Shown here one piece after another: positions 23,914 through 34,907 of a DNA stretch of 64,000 bases; positions within the stretch are counted from its first letter, which is position 1; the number at the start of each line of letters is the position of its first letter. The DNA comes from Euglena gracilis. Its lineage: Eukaryota; Euglenida; Euglenophyceae; Euglenales. The notes beneath the pieces are model-generated. The model saw nothing but the letters and a program-made list of their open reading frames with translations, ran no database searches and was not told the DNA's origin. A program made the translations under genes and the position numbers. The stretch is taken from assembly GCA_039621445.1 (NCBI GenBank), contig CP154954.1, positions 34,321,737 to 34,385,736 on the forward strand. The letters run 5' to 3'.

Positions 23914-24918
23914 GTGGCAAACCGTGGCCGTTCTTCCCACCCAGCCCCCCACCCCAGAAATTTCCCAGCCCAAAACCCCCCCAGTGACGGCCACGGTCCT
24001 TGGACCACAGTGGCCAGAAGGCCCAGAAGACAGAAGCCAGCACCAGCCCTTTGTGGGCAAAGAATGGGCCATGGGGGCCCAAAATGCTTCAAATGCAAAA
24101 TGCTTGGCCAATCAAAGCCCACACATCAGGGGCATCTCCCCCAAAGGCGCCCAGCAGCCTGGGCACAAATTGGTCAGAAGATGGGGAGATGGAATCAAGG
24201 CCAAGGAGGTCAACACCACAGGGGCCATGGGGGCCAGTTTTTCAAGCAAATCCCCTCAGGAAGGGGCAGAAAAGGTCTGTCCAACCCCCCCAATTCATCT
24301 ATCACAACAGCCCCTCTCAAGGGGACAAGGGGGGGCCACAGCAGCCCCCCCAGATTTCCAATGGGGTTGGAGGCCAAGAAGAAATCAAGGCCTGGAAGAC
24401 CACAAGATGGATTATGGAAAAAAATTTATACATGGAAACCTTGGAGACCAGCAGGGTGGACCCACAGTGGCCACCAAGAAGCTAAAGCACCAGCAGGGTG
24501 GACCCACAGTGGCCACCAAGAAGCTAAGGCAGCTGCTGGAGAAATCCCCCGAGGGACCCACAGAGGCCCTCTGCCAAAAATGGGGGAAAAAGGGACCCAC
24601 AGTGGCCCTTTCATTGACCCAGCCCCAGGAGGAAAAGGGACCCACAGTGGCCCTTATGGAGGGAGGGGCAGGAACCCCTCCAACAATTATTCCTCAATTC
24701 CCAATGATTCAATCAAGGGGGGGACCCACAGAGGCCCCCCTATGGTATGTGAACCAACCACATCAACCTGGAGAAGACCAGATAGGCCAAACAGGGGCAT
24801 TAAGCCCTATGGTATGTCTTCCAACAACAAGATCATCCAGAGAGGTGAGCAGAGAGGGAGAGAGTGCATGCACATCCCCCCAGAAAAAATTTCTTTTTTC
24901 CAAGGGCCCAAGCCCTAG
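23914..24918 (+). CDS. DIRS gag-like protein
   Basis: 334 codons from ATG at 23914. It is basic and rich in Gly, Pro, Gln and His. Near residues 52-68 there is CX2C followed by HX2H (motif CFKC...HQGH), a zinc-finger-like arrangement that differs from the usual CX2CX4HX4C knuckle of Gag. Downstream is a repeat region: WTHSGHQEAKA occurs twice in tandem, and THSGP/THRGP recurs about six times. Start choice is tentative, because a different frame (23651-25531) is also open and carries the beginning of RT at its 3' end. Role by position: nucleic-acid-binding structural protein of the element. Confidence 0.6.
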   Translation: MANRGRSSHPAPHPRNFPAQNPPSDGHGPWTTVARRPRRQKPAPALCGQRMGHGGPKCFKCKMLGQSKPTHQGHLPQRRPAAWAQIGQKMGRWNQGQGGQHHRGHGGQFFKQIPSGRGRKGLSNPPNSSITTAPLKGTRGGHSSPPRFPMGLEAKKKSRPGRPQDGLWKKIYTWKPWRPAGWTHSGHQEAKAPAGWTHSGHQEAKAAAGEIPRGTHRGPLPKMGEKGTHSGPFIDPAPGGKGTHSGPYGGRGRNPSNNYSSIPNDSIKGGTHRGPPMVCEPTTSTWRRPDRPNRGIKPYGMSSNNKIIQRGEQRGRECMHIPPEKISFFQGPKP

Positions 24919-25267
24919 GGGACCTAGGGGTGCAATGTCCAACACCCCCAACCCAGCCCCCCCAGAGTCATCTTATCCAGAAAATATATTCAATGGGGGA
25001 AAGAGGGGGAGACACCCCCCTCCATCAAAGGTTGCAAAAAAGCCTAAAATGTCCAACACCCCCAGCCCAGCCCCCCCAAAATCATCTGATCCAAGAAATA
25101 AATTCCATGGAGGAAAAATGGGGAGACACCCCCCTCCAAAGGCTGCAAAACAGCCTAAAATGGTGGACAAAAAATGCCCCCCCCCCCCAACAACGTGTCA
25201 ACTCATCAGGGATGGCATTCAACCCCCCTGGCTCAGCCCACCAAAATTGTCCACCCACCCAAAACCC

Positions 25268-27063
25268 AGAGCCAACCTGGACCTGAACCAGGCAGAAAAA
25301 ATCCTGTTGGATTACGAAAAAACTGGGTCAATAAAACGAGTTTGGGAATCAGAAACCCAGCATTTAATCCCATGGTTTCTAATTTCGAAACCAGAAGGGG
25401 GAACAACCAAATGGAGAATGATCAGCGACTGCAGAGAATTAAATCAGCAGTTTCAAGTGAAACCTTTCAAGCTGGATCACATCCAGCACATTTTTCCAGT
25501 TTGGAAAAGGGCCACTGGGCAGCCAGAATAGACCTGAAAGATGCCTATTTTCATATTCCAGTAAGTCCAGGCCTAAGGCCATTTTTAAGGCATCAGGTGT
25601 GGGGGCAAACCTGGGAATTCCAGGCAGGCTGTTTTGGCCTGAATGTAATGCCCCAAATTTTCATGTCAGTCATGAAAACATTCGAAAAGCTGTGGAGGAA
25701 AAGGGGCATCCAGGTATTTATTTACCTGGACGACATTTTGCTGGTGGCCCCAACACAAATCATCTTACAAAATCACCTGAACACAGTGGTCAGGGATTTA
25801 ATCAAATCAGGGTTCAAAATCAATGTAAAAAAGTCCACCCTGCAGCCCACCCAAATCGTAAATCATCTTGGATTTCAACTAAACTTCCAAGAGGGAAAAT
25901 TGCAGGTGCCCCCACAGAAAATAAAAACAGTAAAAAAGGAGCTGGGAAAAATGGTGAAAAAAGATTACATGTCAAAAAGGCAATTGGCTGCCATTTTGGG
26001 CCAAATCAGATGCAATCTCATGGCCCTGCCCTTTCTAAGGGCCTTTACGGATGCCCTGGCAAATTTTTTAGTGGAAAATTCCACAGCCCCCTGGGACTCA
26101 AAACACCCCATCTCCCAAAGAATAAAGGACCAATTAAGAGAAATAAAAACCTGCTGGACACCTGGGGGGGCAGACCCTTCCCCCAAAATGCAACCAGAGA
26201 GTTACACTCAGACAGCAGCACCCATGCCTGGGGGGGCTGGACATTCGAACAGGAAAAATTGTGCAAGAATTTTGGAGGGAAAACTCCATTCTGCACGTAA
26301 ATGTCAAAGAATTAAGTGCAGCAATAAGCACAGTTCAAAGCCTCAGCCAGCCAGGGGAAACTGTGTCCCTATCCGTGGACAATCAAGTAATTTACTATTA
26401 CTTAACAAAAGGGGGGGGGGCAGAAAAGACCCCTTCAATTCCATGCTAAGACCCTTCTTCAAATGGTGCATGGAACACAACATAAACCTGCAAGTAAAGT
26501 GGGTCCCCTCAAAAGAATGTCTGGCAGACCCCATAAGTGGGTGGGAAATGGACAGGGGGGATTATTCCCTAGATCCCCAACTTTTTCAATGGCTGAGGCA
26601 GCAGTTCAAAAATTACATAAGCCTGAAAACAGACCTTTTTGCCTCACCCGGCAACAAAAAACTGCCACAATTTGTGGCCAGGTGGCCCCACTGGGAAGCC
26701 ACAGCAGTGGATGCATTGCAATGTCCACTGGACAACATGGGGGGCCTTTATGCAAATCCCCCCTGGTCTGTAATTCAAAAATTTCTCCCCAGATTAAGAA
26801 GGATTCCTCAAGCCAAAGTTTTGATGGTCACCCCCTACTGGGATTCAGCCACATGGTGGCCCCAGTTAATAAAAATGAAAGTACCAGGGTCCCCCTGCCT
26901 GAAAATCACCACTTACAAGGGTATGTTCACCAATTGCAGGGGGGAAGAAATGCCACCCCGCAGGTGGCCCCTACTTTGCATGGTTTGCTCAGGCAAATTC
27001 TGGAGGGGAAACAAAAACAAAATACACCCATTAACGATTTCCTGGGAGGGAACCCCAGCTTAA
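25268..27063 (+). pseudogene. DIRS RT, RNase H and methylase-like region (frame-broken)
   Basis: RT begins in frame 2 (fingers region about 25340-25490, with WRMISDCRELN) and continues in frame 1 from about 25500. Motif A is RIDLKDAYFH, and the catalytic YLDD lies at 25723-25734. RNase H starts in frame 3 (HSDSS...WGGW, about 26200-26235), moves to frame 2 (VNVKELSAA and SVDNQ, about 26285-26400), then to frame 1. A methylase-like domain follows, with DLFASPGNKKLPQF and the NPPW motif at 26755-26766, as in the Dam-like domain of DIRS elements. Catalytic Asp residues of RT are present. The frame changes coincide with homopolymers: A5 near 26253, G7 at 26164-26170, G10 at 26411-26420. No lone in-frame stops are needed to explain the breaks. 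Confidence 0.85.
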
Positions 27064-27890
27064 AGCGTTATCAAAGCGCTTTTACGCTTTTATGGGTGAT
27101 TTTGGACAAAATGGAGGTACCCCCCCTGAAGCCACCACTGACCAAGTGGTTGACGCTTTAATTCAACTGTTTCAATTTTCAAAGGCCCAAGCACGCAATG
27201 CATACAGTGCTATGCTATTAATCCCTGGCTTTGGGGGCCTGAGGTTCCATACCATGTTAGCACCTTATAAAAGGCTTTGGAACCAAAACCTGGAGAAATA
27301 TGGTGCATTCTGGGATCCACTCCCAATCCTCCTGGGGCTGGCACAGTCCCCCCTGCCCTCTGATATTTGTACATTGCGTACACAACTCATTTTCTGTTCA
27401 CGCATCCTCTGTTTATACAGAAGTTCAGATTTGGCACAGGTCCAAAGAACCACCAGTGTGTTGGGGGGGCACCCTACATCAAAATTAAACGTAAAGGGCA
27501 AAAGCTCCGTAAGTGGGAGAGAGTTGTCTCCATTCCCCAGTGCCCCCAAATCAGCCCCTTTCATTTAATGATGGCTTATGTGGCAGCAACACGTTTCTTT
27601 ATGAATCCTGGGGGCCCCCTGTTAATTACGTTAAAACCCCCCTACAAAGCCATTAAGGCAGATACCATTGCTTATATCACCAAAGAATTTTTGACCAAAC
27701 AGGGGGTACCCCCCCCCCCCCAGGTTTGGGGACCCCACTCCACCAGAGGGGCATGGGTTGGTTTACTCAAAAAATTGGGCCTTTCTGCCCAAGAAGTTTG
27801 TGAAATTGGTCAATGGAAGGGGGTGGAGGCTTTCACAGCCAATATCAAAGACTTGGTGCCCAAGGTTCTTTGGAGAATGCCCTGGCCCCC
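27000..27890 (+). pseudogene. DIRS tyrosine recombinase (frame-broken)
   Basis: The catalytic core reads across three frames. The N-terminal part (about 27030-27120) is in frame 3. The first catalytic Arg lies in LYRSSDL (about 27413-27433, frame 2). The C-terminal half is in frame 1, with HSTR (HxxR, 27736-27747) and a conserved Trp in GQWKG. Breaks fall at C7 (27120-27126) and G7 (27463-27469). At the position where the nucleophilic Tyr is expected, ten residues after that Trp, the sequence shows Ile (ATC at 27844-27846). It would replace the DDE integrase in this class of element. Confidence 0.75.
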
Positions 27891-27904
27891 CTTTTTTCAG
27901 TGCA

Positions 27905-28316
27905 CAATCTGGCCTCACAATGACAAAGTGCGGAGCCCGAGGTATCTCGTACTCCCTCGAGGCAGACCGAGAAGGGAGGAAGGGACACCGAGGGCGAAGC
28001 ACAAAGACATTGTGAGCACGACACCCCGACCCACATACGAAAATTTGTCTTCAAACGCCCTCGGTCAGAAGATGGGGGCCAGGGGGAGGCAGAGGGGGGG
28101 GGGGACCCCCCCAGGGGAAAAGACAGCGCCATGGTCGCCACGTCGGAGACAATGCAGCCAACTCCGGCGAGGCGGCACTAAGCGGGACCTCCTAACCCAG
28201 CGCAGCGAACAATCACACAACAAACCGCCGGCGAGCAAGGCATGGCCTCACAATGTCTTTGTGCTTCGCCCTCGGTGTCCCTTCCTCCCTTCTCGGTCTG
28301 CCTCGAGGGAGTACGA
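27905..28316. repeat. DIRS internal complementary region and right terminal repeat
   Basis: A near-perfect inverted repeat of about 71 bp (27946-28016 with 28246-28316) encloses a 230-bp loop. Inside it, 28156-28255 is the right-hand partner of the left terminal repeat. 27912-27944 is complementary to the outermost left end. Together these give the pairing needed to circularise a DIRS genome. The region also continues the recombinase frame to about 28344, so coding and terminal sequences overlap. Confidence 0.8.
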
Positions 28317-28409
28317 CTTTGCGCGTCTGTCCTTTGGAAGGTAAATACGGAATGTCAATGAACAACACCCAGAGCCAAAAGAGTACCAAAACCAGAAAAA
28401 AATCCAAGT

Positions 28410-29090
28410 CTACGATTTGAAGCGCAATGCCATTTGCGGTTTGTAAGACAGTGAAGCGATCGACTCGGCAATCTGTACAACGGGCGGATCATTTAGCGCC
28501 ATCTGGGGGACCTGGTGGTGCGGTTTCAACGTGACGAACCGATGCACTCTGGGACCTTTAGGGAACAACGAGGACATGACCAGGAGGGCGAAGCACAAGG
28601 GCTGGGTGAGCGCTTTCAAATTTATGTACCATCCATGATTGCTTCTCCAAAAATTGTGCAGTTTTTGACGAAAATTTAGATCCAGGCCCCCCCACCCTTC
28701 ACTGGAACTGTGTGGACACAAAATCTCTGTTGGGATGGGCCAAAAATGGTGGCCCACGGGCCTCTGCAAGAAAAGGCTTTAGAGTCAAAAACTGTTCTTT
28801 TACTGGTTGGGGAACGGGCACCTGATAATCCCAGCTGTGGGTTTTATCAAGGTCTAAAAATCTTTGAGGGTGTTGGTGAATGCCCTTAAAAGTCGTAGGG
28901 GGGTGCGGTTTGAACGAATTTGATCCAGAATTGCAGCCATTTTTCGACAGTTGAGGTGATTTGCAACCAAAAACTTTCCTATTGATTTTCTAAGGGTTTT
29001 CTTTTTTTTTTGAGGTGGGACTGGAAGTTTTCCTTCCTCCAAATTTATCACAGCTCCCAAGTGGGGAATACTGAAAACCTTCCTTGGTTC
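28410..29090 (-). pseudogene. Second DIRS-type RT/RNase H relic
   Basis: Read on the - strand, 29060-28854 matches the RT connection of the neighbouring DIRS element (NLEEGKLPVPPQ against NFQEGKLQVPPQ, then AAILDQIRSN against AAILGQIRCN and LRAFT in both). 28769-28600 matches its RNase H (SSSEGWGG and FWRS...INLKAL). The two parts are frame-shifted relative to each other. The fragment faces the intact-looking element and is much more diverged, so it is a separate, older copy cut short on both sides. No recombinase part is found. Confidence 0.75.
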
Positions 29091-29225
29091 GCTGTTTTTG
29101 CGGATACTTCGGCCTCGGTTTTTTGTTGAGGCGGCCGCCGGGCTTCGAAGCCAAACTTTTCAATGTCTTCTTTTTTGTCCTTGTACTTTTGCCAGTGAAC
29201 CTTGCAATTCATTTTTTTCAGATTC
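29073..29225. repeat. 150-bp direct repeat, copy 1
   Basis: Starts at AAAACCTTCCTTGG and contains GAGGCGGCCGCCGGGCTTCG; it matches 34908-35062 in the same orientation at roughly 80%. The two copies bracket about 5.7 kb of - strand gag-like debris and may be split direct repeats or terminal repeats of one element. Confidence 0.65.
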
Positions 29226-29230
29226 CTGGT

Positions 29231-29579
29231 TCTTGCGTGCACAATCAATTGATATTTTTTGTAGTCTTGTACCAGTGCATTGGGTGGGCAAATAACCCTG
29301 TGTGTGAGATTGGTTTGAAATTGGTGGGTTAGAGTAGGGACTTTCTTAGGTTAATTAGGGAAAAATGGCAAGTCCTACTGTGGAAAATTGGTCGGCCGGT
29401 CTTGAAAATTTCAAAGAATCGGCCCAGCAAGGTCAAAAATTTAGTTCAGGCCTTCCAGCCGAACCACAGTAATATTTTCCCAAGGTTAAATTCGACTGAA
29501 AACCAAAAAATGGTATTTCAGTGATTTTCGGCCCCACTCAGGCAGATTTTGGACAAATTTTGGGTTAGGAACCCTTTAC
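29231..29579 (+). repeat. 350-bp dispersed repeat, copy 1
   Basis: Matches the reverse complement of 39515-39864 at roughly 85-90% over its full length, from CTTGC(G/A)TGCACAATCAATTG to GGGTTAGGA...CCTTTAC. In the other copy it includes the last codons of a chromodomain frame. It is therefore likely the 3' terminal part (last codons plus LTR or 3' UTR) of a Ty3-type element. TG...CA-like ends can be drawn at 29260-29580, but no polypurine tract is seen. Confidence 0.65.
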
Positions 29580-30240
29580 ACTCCCCCACTTAGAAAAATA
29601 TCGGGGAGATTTTGAAAAACGGAAGTAAAAAAGAAGGGGTCCGAACGAAAGAAACAATTTGGTTTGCGAAAAAAAGAAGTATGTGTGCGGTTGGTAAGAG
29701 CAACGAGAGGGGGGGGGGGTGCAGCCAAAAAGGCCACCCCGCGTAGGCAACGGCGGCGGGGGGGTAGCCCAAACGGGCCACACCGCACCCGGGGGGGGGG
29801 GGGATGATGCAACGGTGCAACAGGTGATGCGGAAAATCAGTGTGGGGCAACGGTGCGTGGGCAACGGTGCGGCACAACTCAGCTGCGTACGCCGTCGCCG
29901 CAACCGCCGCCTCCCACTCGAGGTCGTTGCCACGGTACCGCGTATGTGTGAGTCGTGTGTTCACAATCACAATATGGTATGCTATTTTTTGTCCCACGCA
30001 CCACACGACACTCATGCTTAGAATGACACTTTGCGGGCACCCAGGGCGGGTCAGGTTGCAACTACGAAAGTTGCACGCCGAGCCACAATGGGGCCTAGGC
30101 ATGGTTTCGCGTTTACAACCCTTGCGAACCGTTTTTTTTTTTTTGACTAACCGTCTTTCAAGAGATCTGGTGGTTAGACTTCAGGGTTTTTTGATGTTTA
30201 GGCTAGCCTTCCGTTAGGGATTCTTTCTCTTAAGGAGAAA
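29580..30240. other. G/C-run DNA with weak coding signal
   Basis: Contains G runs at 29709, 29757 and 29791. A 170-codon - strand frame (30102-29590) has coding-like composition in its first two thirds (about 30100-29780), then becomes Pro/Leu strings caused by the G runs. No domain is recognised. Confidence 0.3.
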
Positions 30241-30279
30241 ACTCCTTTTTTTGTTGGTTGGGCCATTTTTTTTGTTGGG

Positions 30280-33200
30280 TTTTTGCTTAATCCCTCTTTG
30301 AGGAGCAAGTTATGCAACTTTTTTGTTGGGGCGATTGTTGAATTTCGTGATCTGTTGCTTGTCGCGACCAAACACCAAAAATCAGAATCAACGAAAACAA
30401 CCCCGCAACCGCGGGATTGGTTCCCCGCAATGACAATTCATCACTTTTCCCACAACCGTAACGGGAATGTGACTCACGGACCCTTTTTTGTGGGGGCGTC
30501 ACATCAACCCGTGCCCTCCCGGGCCATCTCTCAAATCTTGGTCAAAAATTTCCACCACTTTTAAAGAAATAAAATGTGCTGAGAAATCTGGCCCTCTTTT
30601 GCTTTTCAAAAAGCAAATCCAAATCTGTGAAGTTCTCACCTCCTTGCCATTCCAAAAATTGTTCCTCCGAACCCCGAAATTCCTTGGGTGGTACTTACGG
30701 GAGCCTCACCGACAAAATTGTCGGCCATGTCCCATGCCAGGGCAAGTTTCGTTCCAAAAATTCTCTGAAAATCCTGCACACCGTCCTTTACGGGGGGGTT
30801 GGGTTTCACCTCCTCTCCGTAAATAATACCTTTTAATTCCCTGAAATTGTGTCGGTACAACACGTCGACTGTTCGTTGGAACGCCCCCCACTCACTCGCC
30901 TCCGAATGAGTGGGGCTCATCCCCATTTTGTTCTTTCCAACTTTATTCCTTTCTTCCACACAACACGACCCGTAAAATTGAACAGATTCCACCTCCCACA
31001 CTTGCCCAATAAAAGCGTCAGATTTTGTGCCTTGGGTAAAATGGGCAGACTCAAAATTTTCATTGGTCGACCGTTCAACCTGTTTTTTCTTCTCTTTCCC
31101 CAAATTGGCGGAAGAAAATTGAAATAATTAACTGTTTTCCACTTGGGAGAATTGAGGGGTTTCAAAAGGCGTGTCAACCCTCCCCTCTTCCTTTTCCACC
31201 TGAAAATCAACACTTCCACCACCGTTTCCCAAAATCTGGGGTTCATCCAAATCCCAAATTCGCTTACGTCATGGGTCATTCGTGAGGGGGTACCCTGGGG
31301 GACCAACACCAAACCCTCCCCCTTTTCCTTTGGAATATGCCTTTCCTCTTTCCCGTCCACCTGAAAAAAGACCAAGTCTGGGAATCGGTATTTTTTATGT
31401 GACGTGCCACCAAAAATGTTTCCACCAAAACGGCGAAATTGTCCTTTGGACCCGGGGATGGTGAACTTGCATCAAACACGAACGGTTTGGCAAACCCTCC
31501 GCCATTCCCCGTATACGAGTGGGCTTTTTGTAGTCAAAGGGACTGCACTGACAAAAATCAAAATTCAAAAAAATCAGCCATTTCAAAAATTCACGGTCCT
31601 TCATGAGGCCGTTTCGGGGAACTTTAATGAAAATTATGAGGAGTTGTAAAAACTTGGTGAAGGAAAGTGTCATTTTGTGCGGGAATCGGCATACTCCAAA
31701 TTTCTTTCACACGTGGTGGGGCCATGACCATATTTCGTTTGCAGCACGGATGCAAAGGTCAAGTCCACCCCCCTCCAAATTTTGTTCCTGTAAAAAGCTT
31801 CAAACCCTTTGGTACTTTTGGCCCAAAAAATCGCTGGACTTTGTCCACAAAAGTGTTTGACTGTGGCGCAAACATTTTCTGAAACAAATTTTGCGCTGGG
31901 GGCACTTGAACAAAAGTGCTGCCCCTGAATCGTTGGCCACCATTTTTTCCTTGGGCAGTTTCCTAACCTTTGCCATTAAAATTGGTCGTCCCGCCCCCCT
32001 TGCCTCGTCCTCCCCTCCATGGGCATGGGGCCGAAAACTGGGTGTGGGGGGAGCTTGATTTGCATCCAGAATTTTTGTCCAACAGTTAGAGGCATTATTT
32101 CCAACCTCACCACAACACTTACATGGTGCTCTGATTGCACAGGTTGTGTGGTTGGGGTTTGGGAGCGGTGCTTCTTTCACATATGAAGAATTTTTTGACA
32201 GCGCCCGCCTTTCTTGACGATTTCTGGTGAAATTCTGAGAAAAATCCTCGTTCCGCGCTTTCTGAATGAATTTGGTCCCCCCATCCAATCGGGGGTTGAC
32301 TCGTTTCAGGGGGGGGCACCTGGCCCTTTAAATTCCATCCCCCCTCCGTTTGTTCAAGGCATCCCTGTGTCATTCCCATGATTTGAGCGGGGGGGATATG
32401 AGAATCGTTGGGGGAAAACAGCAATTTTTGTCCAAATGACCACCCATTGAGTAAAAGAAGCGAATTTTTGTCCCCTGCCAACTCCTTTGTGATTTTTTTC
32501 TTCGCTCTGGTTTTCATTCTTCCTTTCTTTGTGAAAAGTTTGGGGAATTTCCCGTCTTAGCACATGACAGGTGTGCATGAGATTTGAAAAAATCCTGAAT
32601 CGTCAACAATTCTGTCTCAAAATGTTTCCAAACTTCCCCAAAATACGTTGTTGAAAATCTGGACAGTTTCGTTGTAAAAATCTGCCAACGAAAAGAAAAT
32701 TCAGGCCTGTGACCTGAAACCTGTTGATTTTTGCCTCTTTTTCCACCATGTCCCAAAATGGGATACTAACAAAAATTGAAATCTGGCAACCAAAAACGGT
32801 GCCTTCCCCCATCATCCCTACCACTGCCCCCATCCCTGTGAGCAAAATTTGCACCGGATCCACAGAGATGGAAATTTTTCATTCGTTTCAAGGGGAAATT
32901 TCAGCACGCTTCGTTGGGGGGCATTCAAAGGGGTTATTGTTTGTGAGGCTGTTACTTCCAAACTTACGGAAGGAAAATCCACCATTCTGGGGGAAACAAA
33001 AAACAGAGTGAGGGGGGTGAAAACTGTTGTGGGTTGGGTAATGGGAACGTGCAAAGTGTGGCTTTGCCAACAGGGGTAGAGACAACCTTATGGTGCTCCT
33101 CCCATTTGGGCAAGACCACCACTCCAGCACTGTTGCCCGAAAAGCCTACCTCTGGGCCTAGGTTGCCGGAGTAGGGATCGACGGGGGAAAAATTGAAAAA

Positions 33201-34700
33201 TTGAAAAACGAACCCACTCACTCTCTCTGGGCTTCTCCTTCTCGTTCCTTCAGGTCCCAACCCAGGCCTTCTCATCGCTTCAAGTCCCAACCGTGGTCCC
33301 AACCCATAGCTCAGTCCCAACCCATAGCTCCTGGGTGGGGTACTCGTCGCTGCTCTGGGTGCTCCTGGGCCCCCCTGCACCGCCACCACAGCGGTGCGGG
33401 GGAGTGGGCCCCCGGACGCCGCCACCACAGCGACGCCGGGGTTGGGGGTCGTCCTTCCCGCGGTGTGAAAACAAAATTTGCGGCCAGTGATCTGGGCAGG
33501 GGGAAAACACTGCCCACGTTGACCCCCTTCCGCAATAAACTGGGATTCTGTCTGTTTGAAAATTCCGAGACCCTCCAATTGAGAAAAGCATCGCTCAATC
33601 CCAATAACCAAAGTGGAAATTTATACAAACCCTTTAATGTTCAGCAAAACTGCCTGAAACGGCGTTTGATTTGAGTTTTCCAAACCCAAAACTGGTAATT
33701 TCTCGTCAAAAAGTTCTTGCCTTTTGGCGCTGTCGTCCAAAGTTAAATTGGGCTGGAATTCCACTGAATTTTGATCACCTTTGACCAAAGCGATTTCTAT
33801 TTTTGAACCTGGGGGATCTGAAGTTTTTTCCAAAATTGCCCAGGGAAATTGACAACAATCTTCGCCAAGCACCATAAACTGAATTATTTCGTGCACTCTC
33901 CTCCTTGCACCTTCTTACCAAGGATCTTTGTTTCCCTCCTCCATCTCCGTTTGCACGGGGGGGGACTGAAATTTGTGTGAGTAGGACAATTCCCGTTTCT
34001 CCTCCACCAGCCAAAAAAGTTGATCCGTGCCCACTCCCAGCCTGGCGGGGCAAAAGTGAAAAATTTCCCGTACGGAGGATTCCACACAGCTTCGACAAGT
34101 TTAGCTGAAAAAATATGAAAACCACAGCAAAAATCTGTGGCACAAGGGAAAGTTGTTCCGTACAGAGGATATCACCCATCTCTGACCGTTTTGGCTGAAA
34201 ATCTGCTAAAGTCACAGGAAATTTCTGTGACAAGGAAAGGGAAAATCCACTTTTTTCACTTGAAAACTGAAAGATCCTTGGGTGAGACAACACCTGGGTT
34301 TTTTTTGTGGGGGAAAATCCGTGCCACTTTGCAAATGGGACCCTGCCTTCGACAACAAATCTTGCTGAAAATGAATTCCGTTGGCAAAAACTGTGGGGAG
34401 ACTTCAGAAAATTCCAGAAAATTCAGGGTCCTCATCGTAATTCTTGCTGAAGTTGGCCAATTTAACTGTGAAATACATTCTCGTGTCTGAAAATTCAGTG
34501 GTCACCCATGAAAATCTGCTGGGATTTCACTTTTCTGAAAAATCTGTGGTGATGCAACAAGTAAATTTGGCAAAGAATGATATTTCTGAAAATTCTGCAG
34601 ATGGAATGCACTGTTTCACCAAAATTTCCCCACCTGACACTTCTGAATGCCTACCATTCTTCGGGTTCTTTAGTAGCTGTGGTTGGCTGTGGTTGGGGGT
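30280..34700 (-). pseudogene. Degenerate gag-like region
   Basis: Several broken - strand frames are rich in Lys, Asn, Phe and Trp (34293-33775, 32863-31800, 31375-30917, 31103-30636). Near 32123-32082 the - strand reads CKCCGEVGNNASNC, which fits CX2CX4HX4C with the His replaced by Asn, so it is a damaged zinc knuckle. By orientation and position it lies upstream of the - strand DIRS RT relic at 29090-28410 and could be that element's gag. No other domain is recognisable, and stops and frameshifts are frequent. Confidence 0.4.
33255..33450. repeat. Short tandem repeats
   Basis: Three to four imperfect copies of a (TC)AAGTCCCAACCC / CAGTCCCAACCCATAGCTC unit (about 33250-33330) are followed by two copies of a GCCACCACAGCG-based unit (about 33380-33435). 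No separate gene is supported. Confidence 0.6.
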
Positions 34701-34907
34701 TGTATGCTGGCACACCCTTGTCGCGTGTTGTATGTGTCCACAGCTTCTGTACCGCGCGCAGCTTCAATACCGCTCAGCTTCGACAATGTTTTTGTTGTTG
34801 CTTCGGCTTGAACGTTCTTTCTTGTCTTTTTTCTTTGTCATTCTTCTGCTTCAGCTGCCTGGCGCGCCTCGCTCTGGCCGGAGGATCCGGGTAGGACCTC
34901 CATGAAA

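Larger units (their letters stand above)
23535..28316 (+). mobile_element. DIRS-type (tyrosine recombinase) retroelement
   Basis: The order on the + strand is left inverted terminal repeat, gag-like region, reverse transcriptase, RNase H, N6-adenine-methylase-like domain, tyrosine recombinase, internal complementary region, right terminal repeat. That order and the inverted termini define the DIRS group, which integrates through a recombinase rather than a DDE integrase. Positions 23556-23656 are the reverse complement of 28156-28255 at about 95% identity. 27912-27944 complements 23535-23568, and 27946-28016 complements 28246-28316. The reading frame changes repeatedly, nearly always at homopolymers (G7 at 26164, G10 at 26411, C7 at 27120, G7 at 27463). 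The breaks may therefore be sequencing errors rather than decay. Confidence 0.85.

Noticed and set aside
29048-29248. Possible second chromodomain on the - strand (KVHWQKY)
   Set aside because: Only a few residues fit. The cage aromatics and following acidic turn are absent, and the segment is part of a direct repeat also found at 34.9 kb in non-chromodomain context.
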